Of a stretch of 64,000 nt of DNA, positions 1 through 7,931 are shown piece after piece. Where the stretch lies: NCBI GenBank assembly GCA_963726755.1, contig CAVSDB010000001.1:496001-560000 (forward strand), written 5' to 3'. This DNA comes from DATKIY01 sp963726755 (GTDB lineage: Bacteria; Actinomycetota; Actinomycetes; JAHEKZ01). Numbering within the stretch: the stretch's first letter is position 1; each line of letters starts with the position of its first letter. The notes below the pieces were generated by a model that saw only the letters and a list, made by a program, of their open reading frames with translations, did no database searches and was not told where the DNA came from. A program made the translations under genes and the position numbers.

Positions 1-52
1 TGGCGGCACGCCGAGGACTGCTGCCGAGCATCCCGTTCTTCGCGTTGTCGTA
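1..52 (+). CDS. Possible C-terminal end of an upstream gene (partial)
   Basis: One frame is open from the left edge to a TAG at 50-52 and would encode the last 16 residues of a protein ending in IPFFALS. The stretch is too short to assign a family, and the other two forward frames are also open for much of it. It is listed only because the next gene does not start until 185. Confidence 0.2.
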
Positions 53-160
53 GTCACTAAGAGGCGCGATCGAAGGCTGTTCGCTCCGCCGGGTGGGTGG
101 ATATGGCCTTTTGGTACGGGTCCGATCGGGTGACGAATCGCGTCCTGCTTTAAGACCGCC

Positions 161-176
161 CTCGACGGGAGTCGAG
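161..176 (+). promoter_or_regulatory. Hairpin overlapping the ribosome binding site of the DUF1800 gene
   Basis: CTCGAC and GTCGAG form a perfect 6-bp stem around a GGGA loop. The right arm runs into the Shine-Dalgarno-like GAGAGG at 175-180, and the ATG is at 185. Pairing would partly hide the ribosome binding site. Whether this regulates translation is inference. Confidence 0.35.
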
Positions 177-184
177 AGGGAATC

Positions 185-1729
185 ATGAAAGCCGTTCCCC
201 TTCCCAACCGTCGGGATGTTCTGAAGCTCTCCGCGGTGGCGGCCGGTGGGACCCTCGTTTCAGGTGCGCTGGTGTCGACCGCTGAGGCGGCTGTCCCGCC
301 GCTGGCCCGAATCAACTTCGCATCGCACGATCAGAATCTGCATCTGGCACGACGCGCCACGTATGGCCCGACCCCTTCGCTGCTTGCGTCCATTCGCAAG
401 CTGGGCCGTGATAAGTGGCTGGCACAACAGCTCAACCCTTCCCATATTGACGACAGTGCGTGCGACAAGCTCATCAAGTCGCGCTTCCCGCAACTGAGTT
501 GGTCTATCGCGCAGGCACACGCCGATCCTGACTATGGCTGGGATCGGATGATGGACCTCAGCAAAGCGACGATTGCCAGGGCTACTTGGAGCAAGCGTCA
601 ACTGTTCGAGGTAATGGTCGAGTTCTGGTCCAATCACCTGAACTTCACCAACTTCAGTGACTACGCCGCGGACAACCGTGCCGATTACGACCGAACGGTC
701 ATCCGCAAGCACGCTCTAGGTCGGTTCGAAGACATGTTGGTCGCGAGTTGCCAACACCCGGGGATGTTGTACTACCTGAACAACGCTGAGTCGACGAAGG
801 ACAACCCGAACGAGAACTACGGTCGGGAGCTCCTCGAACTGCACTCCGTCGGTGTTGACGGTGGCTACAACGAAGACGACATGCGCATGTCGACGCTGAT
901 CATGACCGGCTTCAGCGTCAACTGGGAGACCGCGCTCTTTGAGTACAACACCTGGGCGCACTACCGCGGCAAGGTCAGCGTCCTGGGCTTCCATGACGCG
1001 AACAAGGCTGCAAACGGCAAGGATGTCGGACTCCGGTACGTCAAGTACTTGGCCCGGCACCCACAGACGGCGAAGCACATCGCCCGCAAGCTTTGTCTTC
1101 GCTTCGTCTCGGACGATCCGCCGCAATCGCTCATCGACGCGTTGGCGCACACGTACCTGAAGAACAACACCGATATCAAGCCGGTGCTGCACCAACTACT
1201 CACGAGCAAGGCGTTCGAGCAATCGATCGCGAAGAAGACGCGACGTCCGTACGAAGACGTCATCGCGACGCTCCGAATCCTGGGCTACCAGCCCGAGAAG
1301 AGCGGGTCTGACGGCACGCAAGCGCTGTATTGGTCGTGCGGAGATCTCGGACACGCGCCGATGGCCTGGGGACCGCCCAACGGTTACCCGGACGAAGCCT
1401 CTGCGTGGCAGTCCGCTGGCAACACGGTCGGCCGTTGGAACATCCACATGTCGTTGGCTGCTCATTGGTGGCCAGGCTCGGATCTGGTGCAGCCCGACTT
1501 GCGCAAGTTGCTTCCTAAGAAACTACCCAAGACGTACGGAGGCTTCGTAGATGCACTGTCGAATCGCCTTGTCTTCCGCACGCTCGCTGACGACCACCGC
1601 AAGGCCGTCCTTAAGTTCGTCGAGAAGCAGGCGAATTCACCGCTGTCGCCTGACGACGCCGCGCTTACCTGGCGATTCTCCCAAGTCGTCGCGCTGATTC
1701 TCGATTCGCCCTACCACGGGATCCGGTGA
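185..1729 (+). CDS. DUF1800 family secreted protein
   Basis: This 514-residue protein belongs to the DUF1800 family, whose biochemical role is unknown. The N-terminus carries a twin-arginine export signal: RRDVLKL at about residues 9-15, then an Ala/Gly/Val-rich hydrophobic stretch and a probable AEA cleavage site near 35. The family-typical region follows, with HLARRATYGPTPS near residue 53, WSNHLNF around 148 and GRELLELHSVG near 214. The ATG at 185 follows GAGAGGGA. The DUF1501 gene starts 3 nt after the stop, so the two are almost certainly co-transcribed. DUF1800/DUF1501 neighbours recur in many bacterial phyla, and the pair is thought to act together outside the cytoplasmic membrane. 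The function remains unassigned. Confidence 0.9.
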   Translation: MKAVPLPNRRDVLKLSAVAAGGTLVSGALVSTAEAAVPPLARINFASHDQNLHLARRATYGPTPSLLASIRKLGRDKWLAQQLNPSHIDDSACDKLIKSRFPQLSWSIAQAHADPDYGWDRMMDLSKATIARATWSKRQLFEVMVEFWSNHLNFTNFSDYAADNRADYDRTVIRKHALGRFEDMLVASCQHPGMLYYLNNAESTKDNPNENYGRELLELHSVGVDGGYNEDDMRMSTLIMTGFSVNWETALFEYNTWAHYRGKVSVLGFHDANKAANGKDVGLRYVKYLARHPQTAKHIARKLCLRFVSDDPPQSLIDALAHTYLKNNTDIKPVLHQLLTSKAFEQSIAKKTRRPYEDVIATLRILGYQPEKSGSDGTQALYWSCGDLGHAPMAWGPPNGYPDEASAWQSAGNTVGRWNIHMSLAAHWWPGSDLVQPDLRKLLPKKLPKTYGGFVDALSNRLVFRTLADDHRKAVLKFVEKQANSPLSPDDAALTWRFSQVVALILDSPYHGIR

Positions 1730-1732
1730 GCC

Positions 1733-3016
1733 ATGAGTATTGATACCCACCTTGGCTGTGACTGCCAACCAGTAACTCAAGGAAAGCTCAGCCGGCGTTC
1801 GCTCTTCAAGCGCACTGCGGGACTGGCCGCTCTCACCGGCCTGACGTCGACTGGTCTGTCGACTCGGATGTCGTTCGCGTCTACCCCCTACACCGGTGAC
1901 GTCGTCGTGATCTTGTCGTTTCGCGGTGGCTTCGACGGCCTGAACACCTTCGTCCCGTCGTTCGAGTCGAAGTATCTTCAGGTTCGACCGAACATCGGGA
2001 TCCACCCGGGGTCGCTGATCCCACTCGACGCAAACTTCGGTATGCATCCAGCGATGCAACCTCTCAAGCAGTTGTGGGACGACGGCACCTTCGGCATCGT
2101 GCACGCGGTCGGAATGATCAACCCCACCCGCTCGCACTTTGAGGCGATGGAAGAGATGGAACGTGCCGCGCCCGGGACTTCGGTTCGGACCGGTTGGCTC
2201 GACCGCACCCTGGGCGACCGTGGTACAGGTACGGCGTTCCAGGCCGTTCAGATGGGCAGCGGACTACCCGCTGATGCGTTCCTCGGACCAGCGCCCGAGT
2301 TGGCGATGTGGTCGGTCGACAACTTCGACTTGTCGGGGACGTGGGACACGACCGAACGAGCCCGCTGGCACAACGCGCTCGAGGGCATCCACGCCGGTGC
2401 GCCAACCGCCATCGGTGCTCCGGCCAACACCGCACTGGATGCGTTGACGCAGGCGAACGCCATGCAAGATGCCGGCTATACGCCAGACCCGTCTGCCAAC
2501 TACCCGGCAGGCTCCCTAGGGGACGCGCTGAAAGACGTGGCACGGGTCATCAAGGCTGGCATCGGCCTGCAGATTGCCGCCGTCGACTATGGCGACTGGG
2601 ACATGCACGTTGATCTCGGAGCCGTCGACAGCGGTTGGCTGTTCGACAAGTTGACCGAACTCTCTGCCGCGCTGAAGGCGTTCTCCAACGACCTTGGCTC
2701 GGGCATGAACGACGTGACCCTGATGACGATGACCGAGTTCGGTCGCAGCCTGACCGAGAACGGCTCAGGTGGAGTGGACCACGGCCACGGCCAAGCGGTC
2801 ATGCTCATGGGCGGCGGCGTCAACGGTGGTCAGGTATTCGGCAACTGGCCCGGCCTGCAGAACGACGCTTTGGTCGACGGCGACCTCGCCGGAACGACGG
2901 ACTACCGCCAACTCCTGGCCGAGATCCTGGAAAAGCGTTGCGGTACCTCGGGGATCTCCACAATCTTCCCCGGTGCACCCAGCGATCGGCTTGGGGTGGT
3001 CAAGGTCAAGACCTGA
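1733..3016 (+). CDS. DUF1501 family secreted protein
   Basis: This 427-residue protein belongs to DUF1501, a family distantly related to the alkaline phosphatase/sulfatase superfamily. The N-terminus has a Tat-type signal (SRRSLFK near residue 20, followed by a hydrophobic run rich in Ala, Leu and Thr). Family landmarks are VVVILSFRGGFDGLNT near residue 57, HFEAMEEME near 136, DWDMHVD near 287 and TMTEFGRSLTENGSGGVDHGHGQ near 332-354. The last includes the Glu/Asp/His positions expected of a phosphatase-like metal site. It starts 3 nt after the DUF1800 stop. Its last 11 nt overlap the end of the oppositely oriented globin gene. Enzymatic activity is not established for the family. Confidence 0.9.
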   Translation: MSIDTHLGCDCQPVTQGKLSRRSLFKRTAGLAALTGLTSTGLSTRMSFASTPYTGDVVVILSFRGGFDGLNTFVPSFESKYLQVRPNIGIHPGSLIPLDANFGMHPAMQPLKQLWDDGTFGIVHAVGMINPTRSHFEAMEEMERAAPGTSVRTGWLDRTLGDRGTGTAFQAVQMGSGLPADAFLGPAPELAMWSVDNFDLSGTWDTTERARWHNALEGIHAGAPTAIGAPANTALDALTQANAMQDAGYTPDPSANYPAGSLGDALKDVARVIKAGIGLQIAAVDYGDWDMHVDLGAVDSGWLFDKLTELSAALKAFSNDLGSGMNDVTLMTMTEFGRSLTENGSGGVDHGHGQAVMLMGGGVNGGQVFGNWPGLQNDALVDGDLAGTTDYRQLLAEILEKRCGTSGISTIFPGAPSDRLGVVKVKT

Positions 3017-3422
3017 CCACTCCAAGCCCCTCTTCTTCGTCAAACGTGTTGACCATCGAGTGGGCGGCCATCGTCAGGTAAGTCCACAGTTCTTCGTCGT
3101 CAGCTTGGGCGAGTTCCAGACTGTCCACCGCCACGCGCATGTGCAGCAACCATTGGTCGCGAGCCAGCGTGTCGACGCGGAACGGCGCGTGCCGCATGCG
3201 AAGCCGTGGATGACCGCGTTGGTCGGAGTACGTCGTGGGTCCGCCCCAGTATTGCTCGAGGAACATTCGGAGCCGCTCGATGGCCGGTTCAAGCTCGGCC
3301 TCGGGATACAGGGGACGTAACACCTCGTCGTCCGCGACCCCCTCGTAGAACTTGCGAACGAGCTTGTCGAAGGTCGGGTGACCGCCGACGCGGTCATAGA
3401 ACGAAGTTGGTGTTGGCTCCAC
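3006..3422 (-). CDS. glbO: Group II truncated haemoglobin (GlbO-like)
   Basis: The 138-residue protein matches the trHbO (group II) globins of actinobacteria. It is a small haem protein that binds O2/NO and is implicated in oxidative and nitrosative stress tolerance. The N-terminus YDRVGGHPTFDKLV is the usual family start. The proximal haem ligand is His78 in LRMRHAPFR, and Trp91 sits in the G8 position typical of this group. The start is GTG at 3422. The gene converges on the DUF1501 gene with an 11-nt overlap. In mycobacteria the same gene (Rv2470) neighbours HNH, DUF5130, pepN, rpiB and nei genes, as here, which supports orthology. Confidence 0.92.
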   Translation of the reverse strand: MEPTPTSFYDRVGGHPTFDKLVRKFYEGVADDEVLRPLYPEAELEPAIERLRMFLEQYWGGPTTYSDQRGHPRLRMRHAPFRVDTLARDQWLLHMRVAVDSLELAQADDEELWTYLTMAAHSMVNTFDEEEGLGVVRS

Positions 3423-3546
3423 ACGAGTGATTCTCCCAGCCGCCGTTCAAGATCGGTTGTTCGGTATGCCGAAACATCAAGGGAACGGGCAAGGGGGACG
3501 GGAGACTACGACCACGAACTCCGCATCGTGGGCGGCCGTAACCCAT

Positions 3547-3599
3547 GGCGGCGGCATCGGTGTGCATCACCCTCCTCGGTGCACCACCGGGCCGCCGCC
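3547..3599 (-). terminator. Long GC-rich hairpin downstream of the MscS gene
   Basis: GGCGGCGGC at 3547-3555 pairs with GCCGCCGCC at 3591-3599. An inner stem forms between GGTGTGCA and TGCACC. It lies about 40 nt beyond the MscS stop on the minus strand, in the 216-bp gap before the globin gene, so it may end mscS transcription. There is no T-run. Confidence 0.4.
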
Positions 3600-3638
3600 C
3601 TTTCGTTCACTCGCGCTGAGTGCTTCCCCTCTCAGCGA

Positions 3639-4589
3639 CTACTCAGCGCCACCGGCTGGCCGTTCGGCTCCGCCGTCAGTGGGGTTCAGCGTGGGCGTCA
3701 CCATGCCTGCGGCATCGAGTGCGTTGACTGCACGCACTCGTAGTTCTCGGGCGACGGCCAACTGCTGGTCGTGCATGGTGTGGAGCCGGATCCGAACCGT
3801 GACGCCGAGTTGGGTCATCGACTCGACGGCAACCTGTGGTTCGTCGGACATGATCCGCGAGTGCCAGGCGTCGTCCTCTTGTAGTTCCACCGAGACCTGC
3901 GTCAGCAGATCCTTGACCTCGGCCAGGTCCGCGCCGTAGCCGACGGGAACGTCGACGACCGCGAGTGACCAGCCTTGGCTGCGGTTACCGAGTTCGGTGA
4001 CTGAACCGTTGGTGACGTACCAAAGCGTGCCCTCGGCATCGCGCAGTCTGGTGATGCGCAGGCTGACGCCTTCGACGGTTCCGGTGATTCCGCTGACTGT
4101 GATGACGTCGCCGACTCCGAACTGGCTCTCCATAATCATGAAGACGCCGGAGAGGAAGTCTCGAATGATCGTCTGAGCACCAAAGCCGATAGCGATACCG
4201 ACGACACCGGCGCTGGCGATCAGCGGCACGACGTTCATCCCGAGTTCGCCAAGGACGACCAGGACGGCGATAGAGAGGATGATGAAACTGCCGATCGAGA
4301 CGAGTAAGCCTGCAACTGCGTCGGCACGAGCACGTTGCCGCTCGATCGCAATGCGCTGAGCGCGTTCGGAGTCTCCTGCGCCGGTCAACCGCTTTGTGAC
4401 GGCAGACTCCATCACCGAGCGCGTCGTGCGCTGAATGAAGCGACGCCACAGCCAGAGAACGACGAACGCGCCGATGATGACGACCACGATCGTCACCACT
4501 CGACCCCACCCAGTGTCGAGCCACTGCGTGAGGTTGTCATTCCACGTCTGATCGATGAGGGGGATCCCTTGGTGGCTCACGTGGGGCAT
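3639..4589 (-). CDS. MscS-family mechanosensitive ion channel
   Basis: A 316-residue small-conductance mechanosensitive channel that opens under membrane tension to release osmolytes. The first transmembrane helix is at about residues 31-50 (VVTIVVVIIGAFVVLWLWRR) and a second at about 95-115. The pore helix region is LIASAGVVGIAIGFGAQTIIRDFLSG, about 125-150, with the Gly/Ala packing typical of TM3. The cytosolic beta domain with the family FGVGDVITVSGITGTVE follows. The gene begins 10 nt after the stop of the prolyl oligopeptidase gene, so both probably share a transcript. It has no counterpart in the mycobacterial glbO block and looks like an insertion into it. Confidence 0.9.
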   Translation of the reverse strand: MPHVSHQGIPLIDQTWNDNLTQWLDTGWGRVVTIVVVIIGAFVVLWLWRRFIQRTTRSVMESAVTKRLTGAGDSERAQRIAIERQRARADAVAGLLVSIGSFIILSIAVLVVLGELGMNVVPLIASAGVVGIAIGFGAQTIIRDFLSGVFMIMESQFGVGDVITVSGITGTVEGVSLRITRLRDAEGTLWYVTNGSVTELGNRSQGWSLAVVDVPVGYGADLAEVKDLLTQVSVELQEDDAWHSRIMSDEPQVAVESMTQLGVTVRIRLHTMHDQQLAVARELRVRAVNALDAAGMVTPTLNPTDGGAERPAGGAE

Positions 4590-4599
4590 CGCGCGTTCA

Positions 4600-6684
4600 C
4601 TACTCCCAAGTGAGTCCGGTCTGTGCCGCGGCGAAACTCAGCGTATCGACCGAGAGGTCGACGGCGCGGCTCACCGCGCGGGCGCCGTGACCAACGTCCG
4701 CCTCGCGACGTAACAGGACCGGCCGATCGGAACTGGTGGCGTGTTGGAGGGCCGCTGCCAGCTTTCGGGCGTGCAGGGGATCGACGCGACTGTCGCCGTC
4801 GAAGACGGTGAACAAGACCGACGGGTACGCCGTTCCCTCGGTCACGTGGTGGACGGGGGAGTAGGAGTACAGCCAGCCGAACTCCTCGGGCACGTCGACG
4901 TCGCCGTATTCGTCGGACCAGGTCGCGCCAAGTCCGTGCTTTTGGTAGCGGACCATGTCGAGCAGCGGGGCCGCGCAGATGACGGCCGCGTAGAGGTCCG
5001 GTCGTTGTGTCAGCGCGACCCCGACGAGGAGGCCACCGTTCGAACCACCGGAGATAGTGAGTTGATCGGACGTCGTGAGTTTGTTGGCGATGAGGTACTC
5101 GGCTGCGGCATGGAAGTCGTCGAACGTGTTCTGCTTGGTGCCGCGCATTCCGCCGCGGTGCCAGTCCTCGCCCTCTTCGGTGCCGCCCCGGAGGTTCGCG
5201 ACGGCGTAACGTCCACCCGCTTCGACCCACGTCAGGATCGTGGCGGAGTAGGCAGGTGTCAGGGGAACTCCGAAGCCGCCGTAGCCGTAAAGCATGGTGG
5301 GACGCGGCCCTTCGACAGCGTCGGCACGAGAGATGACGAACATGCGCACGAGCGTGCCGTCTTTGGACGGGTAGGTGATCTGTTCGGTGACGACGTCGGG
5401 GACGTCAACGCTGCCGGGGGCGCGTGCCCAGAGTTTCGTGGTGTCGTCGCGAGCGTCGTAGCGGTAGATCGACGACGGTGTGGTGTGGTCGGTGTAGCCG
5501 AACCAGGCTTCGTGGCCGCCCTCGGGATGTTCACTGACGCCGGCGATCGTGCCTAGCCCGGGGAGGTCGACGACGCCGGTTTGCTCGCCGGTCGCCAACT
5601 TGTGACGGGTGATGCCGCCGACGGCGTGGCTGCTGCGTGCGACGAGCAGAACCGACTCGTCGAGTTCGTCACCGTCGAGCACCGCCCAGCCGTCGAGCAC
5701 AGCTTCGTCGTCCTCGGGGATGAGGTCACGCCACTGGCTGAAGTCCCACTCGCCGGGGGTGGCCACCATGATCCGGCCGCGCGGGGCGTCACGGTCGGTG
5801 TAGATGTAGAGCCGACCGTCACGGGCGAAGTGCGCGGACGTCTGCGCGTCGACCCCGGTCTGCAGTTCGACTAGGGCTGGTTTCTCGGGTGACGACGCCT
5901 CGAGATCGGCCGCCCAGAGGTCGTTGCGGGGTTCGGTGCCGGCGGAAGCGGCGATGCTGATCCAGCGACCGTCGATGCTGACGCTGACGCCGTAGTAGTT
6001 CGTGGGATCGAGCCCTTCGCCAAAGATGAGGACGTCGTCCGCTGGATCGGTGCCGACTCGGTGCAACCAGACGCGACGGTGGAACTGCTCCTCGTCGTCC
6101 GGGACTAGTTCGGGTGCGAGTCTGCGTACGTAGAAGTACGCGTTCTCCCCGGGTAACCACGCGACGGGGGAGTAGCGCGCACGGTCGATAGGACCGTCGA
6201 CGTGCTCGCCGGTGCGGACGTCGAGCACGCGCAGTACCGACTCTTCGGTGCCGCCTTCGGAGAGTTGGTACGCCAGCAGGTTGCCCTCTGTGCTCGGCTG
6301 CCAGGCGTCCAGCGTCGTGGTTCCCGAGGGGTCGATGACCATCGGATCGAGGATGGTGCGTTCGGTGCCGTCGGCCTCGACGAGCAGCAGCACGTTGTGT
6401 TCTTGGTCGGCCGTACGACGTACCAAGAAGTGACGGTCACCGCGCCAGATCGGAACGCTGATGACGCCCGCGCCCACGAGTTCGTCGACGCGTTGCTGAA
6501 TGCGATCGCGTCCGGGCCAGGTGGGACGTAGCTCCTCGAAGAGCTCGTCTTCGGCCTTCGACCACGCGATAGTGCGTGGGTCGTCGACGTCCTCGAGCCA
6601 CCGGTACGGGTCGGCGACCGGCTGGCCGTGGATCTGGTCGACCAGGTCGAGGCGCTCGGCATCGGGGTACATCGGAGAGGGCAT
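4600..6684 (-). CDS. Prolyl oligopeptidase family serine peptidase (S9A)
   Basis: A 694-residue cytoplasmic peptidase that cleaves short peptides, normally after proline. The N-terminal segment DQIHGQPVADPYRWLED (residues 16-32) is the classic S9A opening. Residues of about 75-420 form the beta-propeller and the rest the alpha/beta hydrolase domain. The catalytic triad is visible: Ser548 in GGSNGG, Asp635 in DGDSRVDP and His666 in VGHG. There is no signal peptide. The start lies 99 bp from the divergently transcribed HNH gene, and mscS follows 10 nt downstream. Length and motif spacing are normal for the family. Confidence 0.94.
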   Translation of the reverse strand: MPSPMYPDAERLDLVDQIHGQPVADPYRWLEDVDDPRTIAWSKAEDELFEELRPTWPGRDRIQQRVDELVGAGVISVPIWRGDRHFLVRRTADQEHNVLLLVEADGTERTILDPMVIDPSGTTTLDAWQPSTEGNLLAYQLSEGGTEESVLRVLDVRTGEHVDGPIDRARYSPVAWLPGENAYFYVRRLAPELVPDDEEQFHRRVWLHRVGTDPADDVLIFGEGLDPTNYYGVSVSIDGRWISIAASAGTEPRNDLWAADLEASSPEKPALVELQTGVDAQTSAHFARDGRLYIYTDRDAPRGRIMVATPGEWDFSQWRDLIPEDDEAVLDGWAVLDGDELDESVLLVARSSHAVGGITRHKLATGEQTGVVDLPGLGTIAGVSEHPEGGHEAWFGYTDHTTPSSIYRYDARDDTTKLWARAPGSVDVPDVVTEQITYPSKDGTLVRMFVISRADAVEGPRPTMLYGYGGFGVPLTPAYSATILTWVEAGGRYAVANLRGGTEEGEDWHRGGMRGTKQNTFDDFHAAAEYLIANKLTTSDQLTISGGSNGGLLVGVALTQRPDLYAAVICAAPLLDMVRYQKHGLGATWSDEYGDVDVPEEFGWLYSYSPVHHVTEGTAYPSVLFTVFDGDSRVDPLHARKLAAALQHATSSDRPVLLRREADVGHGARAVSRAVDLSVDTLSFAAAQTGLTWE

Positions 6685-6783
6685 GCAGGCACCCTACGCA
6701 GCCGGGTAATCGAGCCTGCACGGGCAGTCAGGTCGGCCATATGTGCTGGCCGAATGCCGTGTTCCGCGTCACACTAAGGGGTC

Positions 6784-7317
6784 ATGTCTCATTCGCTGGT
6801 GCTGAACGCCTCTTACGAGCCGCTCTGCGTGGTCCCCGACCGCAGGGCGATGGTGCTTGTGCTGTCGCAGAAGGCCGACACCGTCGAGGCGTCCCAGCGA
6901 GTGATGCACAGCGAGCATCTGACCGAGCCGCTGCCCGCTGTCGTGCGGCTGATCCGGTACGTGAAGGTGCCCTATCACGGGCACATTCCCCTGACCCGTC
7001 GTGCGGTCTTCGCACGTGACGGTGGTCGCTGCATTTACTGCGACGCGCCAGCGACCAGCCTGGACCACGTGATCCCGCGCAGCCGTGGTGGCCAGCACGT
7101 CTGGGAGAACGTGGTGTCGGCTTGCCGACGCTGCAATCACCTGAAGGCGGACCGCAGTGTCGCCGAACTGGGATGGCGCATGCGGTACGCGCCGTTCCGT
7201 CCGACCGGTCCGGCCTGGCGAATTCTGGGGACCGGCCGGTGCGATCCGCGCTGGACGCCGTACCTGGCGAACTTCGCCGATCACGCCGGGCTGACGCACC
7301 TGCCGCTGCCTGCCTAA
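6784..7317 (+). CDS. HNH endonuclease domain protein
   Basis: A 177-residue protein with an HNH/McrA-like domain in the middle. Zinc ligands are C83xxC86 and C114xxC117, the DH pair is at 94-95 and NH at 118-119. The N-terminal SLVLNASYEPLCVV and the downstream RVMHSEHL region are typical of the conserved actinobacterial HNH protein found beside pepN (mycobacterial Rv2469c). The in vivo target is unknown; the conserved chromosomal context argues for a housekeeping nucleic-acid role rather than a mobile-element nuclease. It is followed after 19 nt by the small membrane protein gene. Confidence 0.92.
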   Translation: MSHSLVLNASYEPLCVVPDRRAMVLVLSQKADTVEASQRVMHSEHLTEPLPAVVRLIRYVKVPYHGHIPLTRRAVFARDGGRCIYCDAPATSLDHVIPRSRGGQHVWENVVSACRRCNHLKADRSVAELGWRMRYAPFRPTGPAWRILGTGRCDPRWTPYLANFADHAGLTHLPLPA

Positions 7318-7336
7318 CGTCGGTTACGGTTGCCGC

Positions 7337-7558
7337 ATGACGAAGACCGAAATCGTGGGGTGGTTCATCCTGCTCCCCGTGTGCCTCTACGGAGTGATCG
7401 CGCTCTTGGTCTACGCGCCGTCATGGGTGCGCGGACCGAAGTACCGTCCGGGGTTGCCCTGGTGGTCTGAGCCGGTGTGGATCGGCGGCGGTTCGCTCGC
7501 TGACGTCGACGCTGCGCGCTCGGTCGTCGAAGGTGGTGGCTGCAGTGCCCGCTGGTGA
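7337..7558 (+). CDS. Small single-pass membrane protein
   Basis: A 73-residue protein with one strong transmembrane segment at residues 6-27 (IVGWFILLPVCLYGVIALLVYA), a basic stretch, and a Trp/Pro-rich tail (GLPWWSEPVWIGG). The ATG at 7337 is 19 nt after the HNH stop. The end overlaps the start of the DUF5130 gene by 26 nt, so the two are likely translated together. I do not recognise a family with a known function. Position between HNH and DUF5130 suggests a part of that conserved group. Confidence 0.75.
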   Translation: MTKTEIVGWFILLPVCLYGVIALLVYAPSWVRGPKYRPGLPWWSEPVWIGGGSLADVDAARSVVEGGGCSARW

Positions 7559-7931
7559 CGCGTTCAGTGCCGGTCAGGTCGACGCGATCAAGCGCGCCCT
7601 CGCGCAGGCACAGCAGGAGTGCGGTCTTGACTACTCGGTCTTCGTCGGCGACCCCGGCGTCGATCTGCGTGAGCATGGACGCACGTTGCTTGCTGCGCTT
7701 GGCGACGGTGCGTCAGGTGCGGTCATCGTGCTCGTCGACCCCGCGTCACGTCGGTTGGAGATCTTGACCGGCGACGCCGCGTCGGTGGCGCTGGACGATC
7801 GAGCCACCGCACTTGGCGCTATGTCGATGACGACGTCCTTTACCGCTGGCGATCTAGCAGGCGGCATCGTCGCCGGGCTGCACACGTTGGCCGAGCACGC
7901 TCGCCAACCCCGCATCCTGCACGAGCACTAG
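7533..7931 (+). CDS. DUF5130 family protein
   Basis: A 132-residue protein with GTG start at 7533, matching the DUF5130 proteins (mycobacterial Rv2468c) that sit beside HNH and pepN. The fold resembles TPM/phosphatase-like modules, with a central SGAVIVLVDPASRRLEILTG and a C-terminal helix ending GIVAGLHTLAEHAR. There is no signal peptide. Its end overlaps the convergent pepN gene by 4 nt. No activity is established for the family. Confidence 0.85.
   Translation: MVAAVPAGDAFSAGQVDAIKRALAQAQQECGLDYSVFVGDPGVDLREHGRTLLAALGDGASGAVIVLVDPASRRLEILTGDAASVALDDRATALGAMSMTTSFTAGDLAGGIVAGLHTLAEHARQPRILHEH

Noticed and set aside
4741..5556. 271-residue plus-strand open frame
   Set aside because: Antisense to the prolyl oligopeptidase catalytic domain; no family features.
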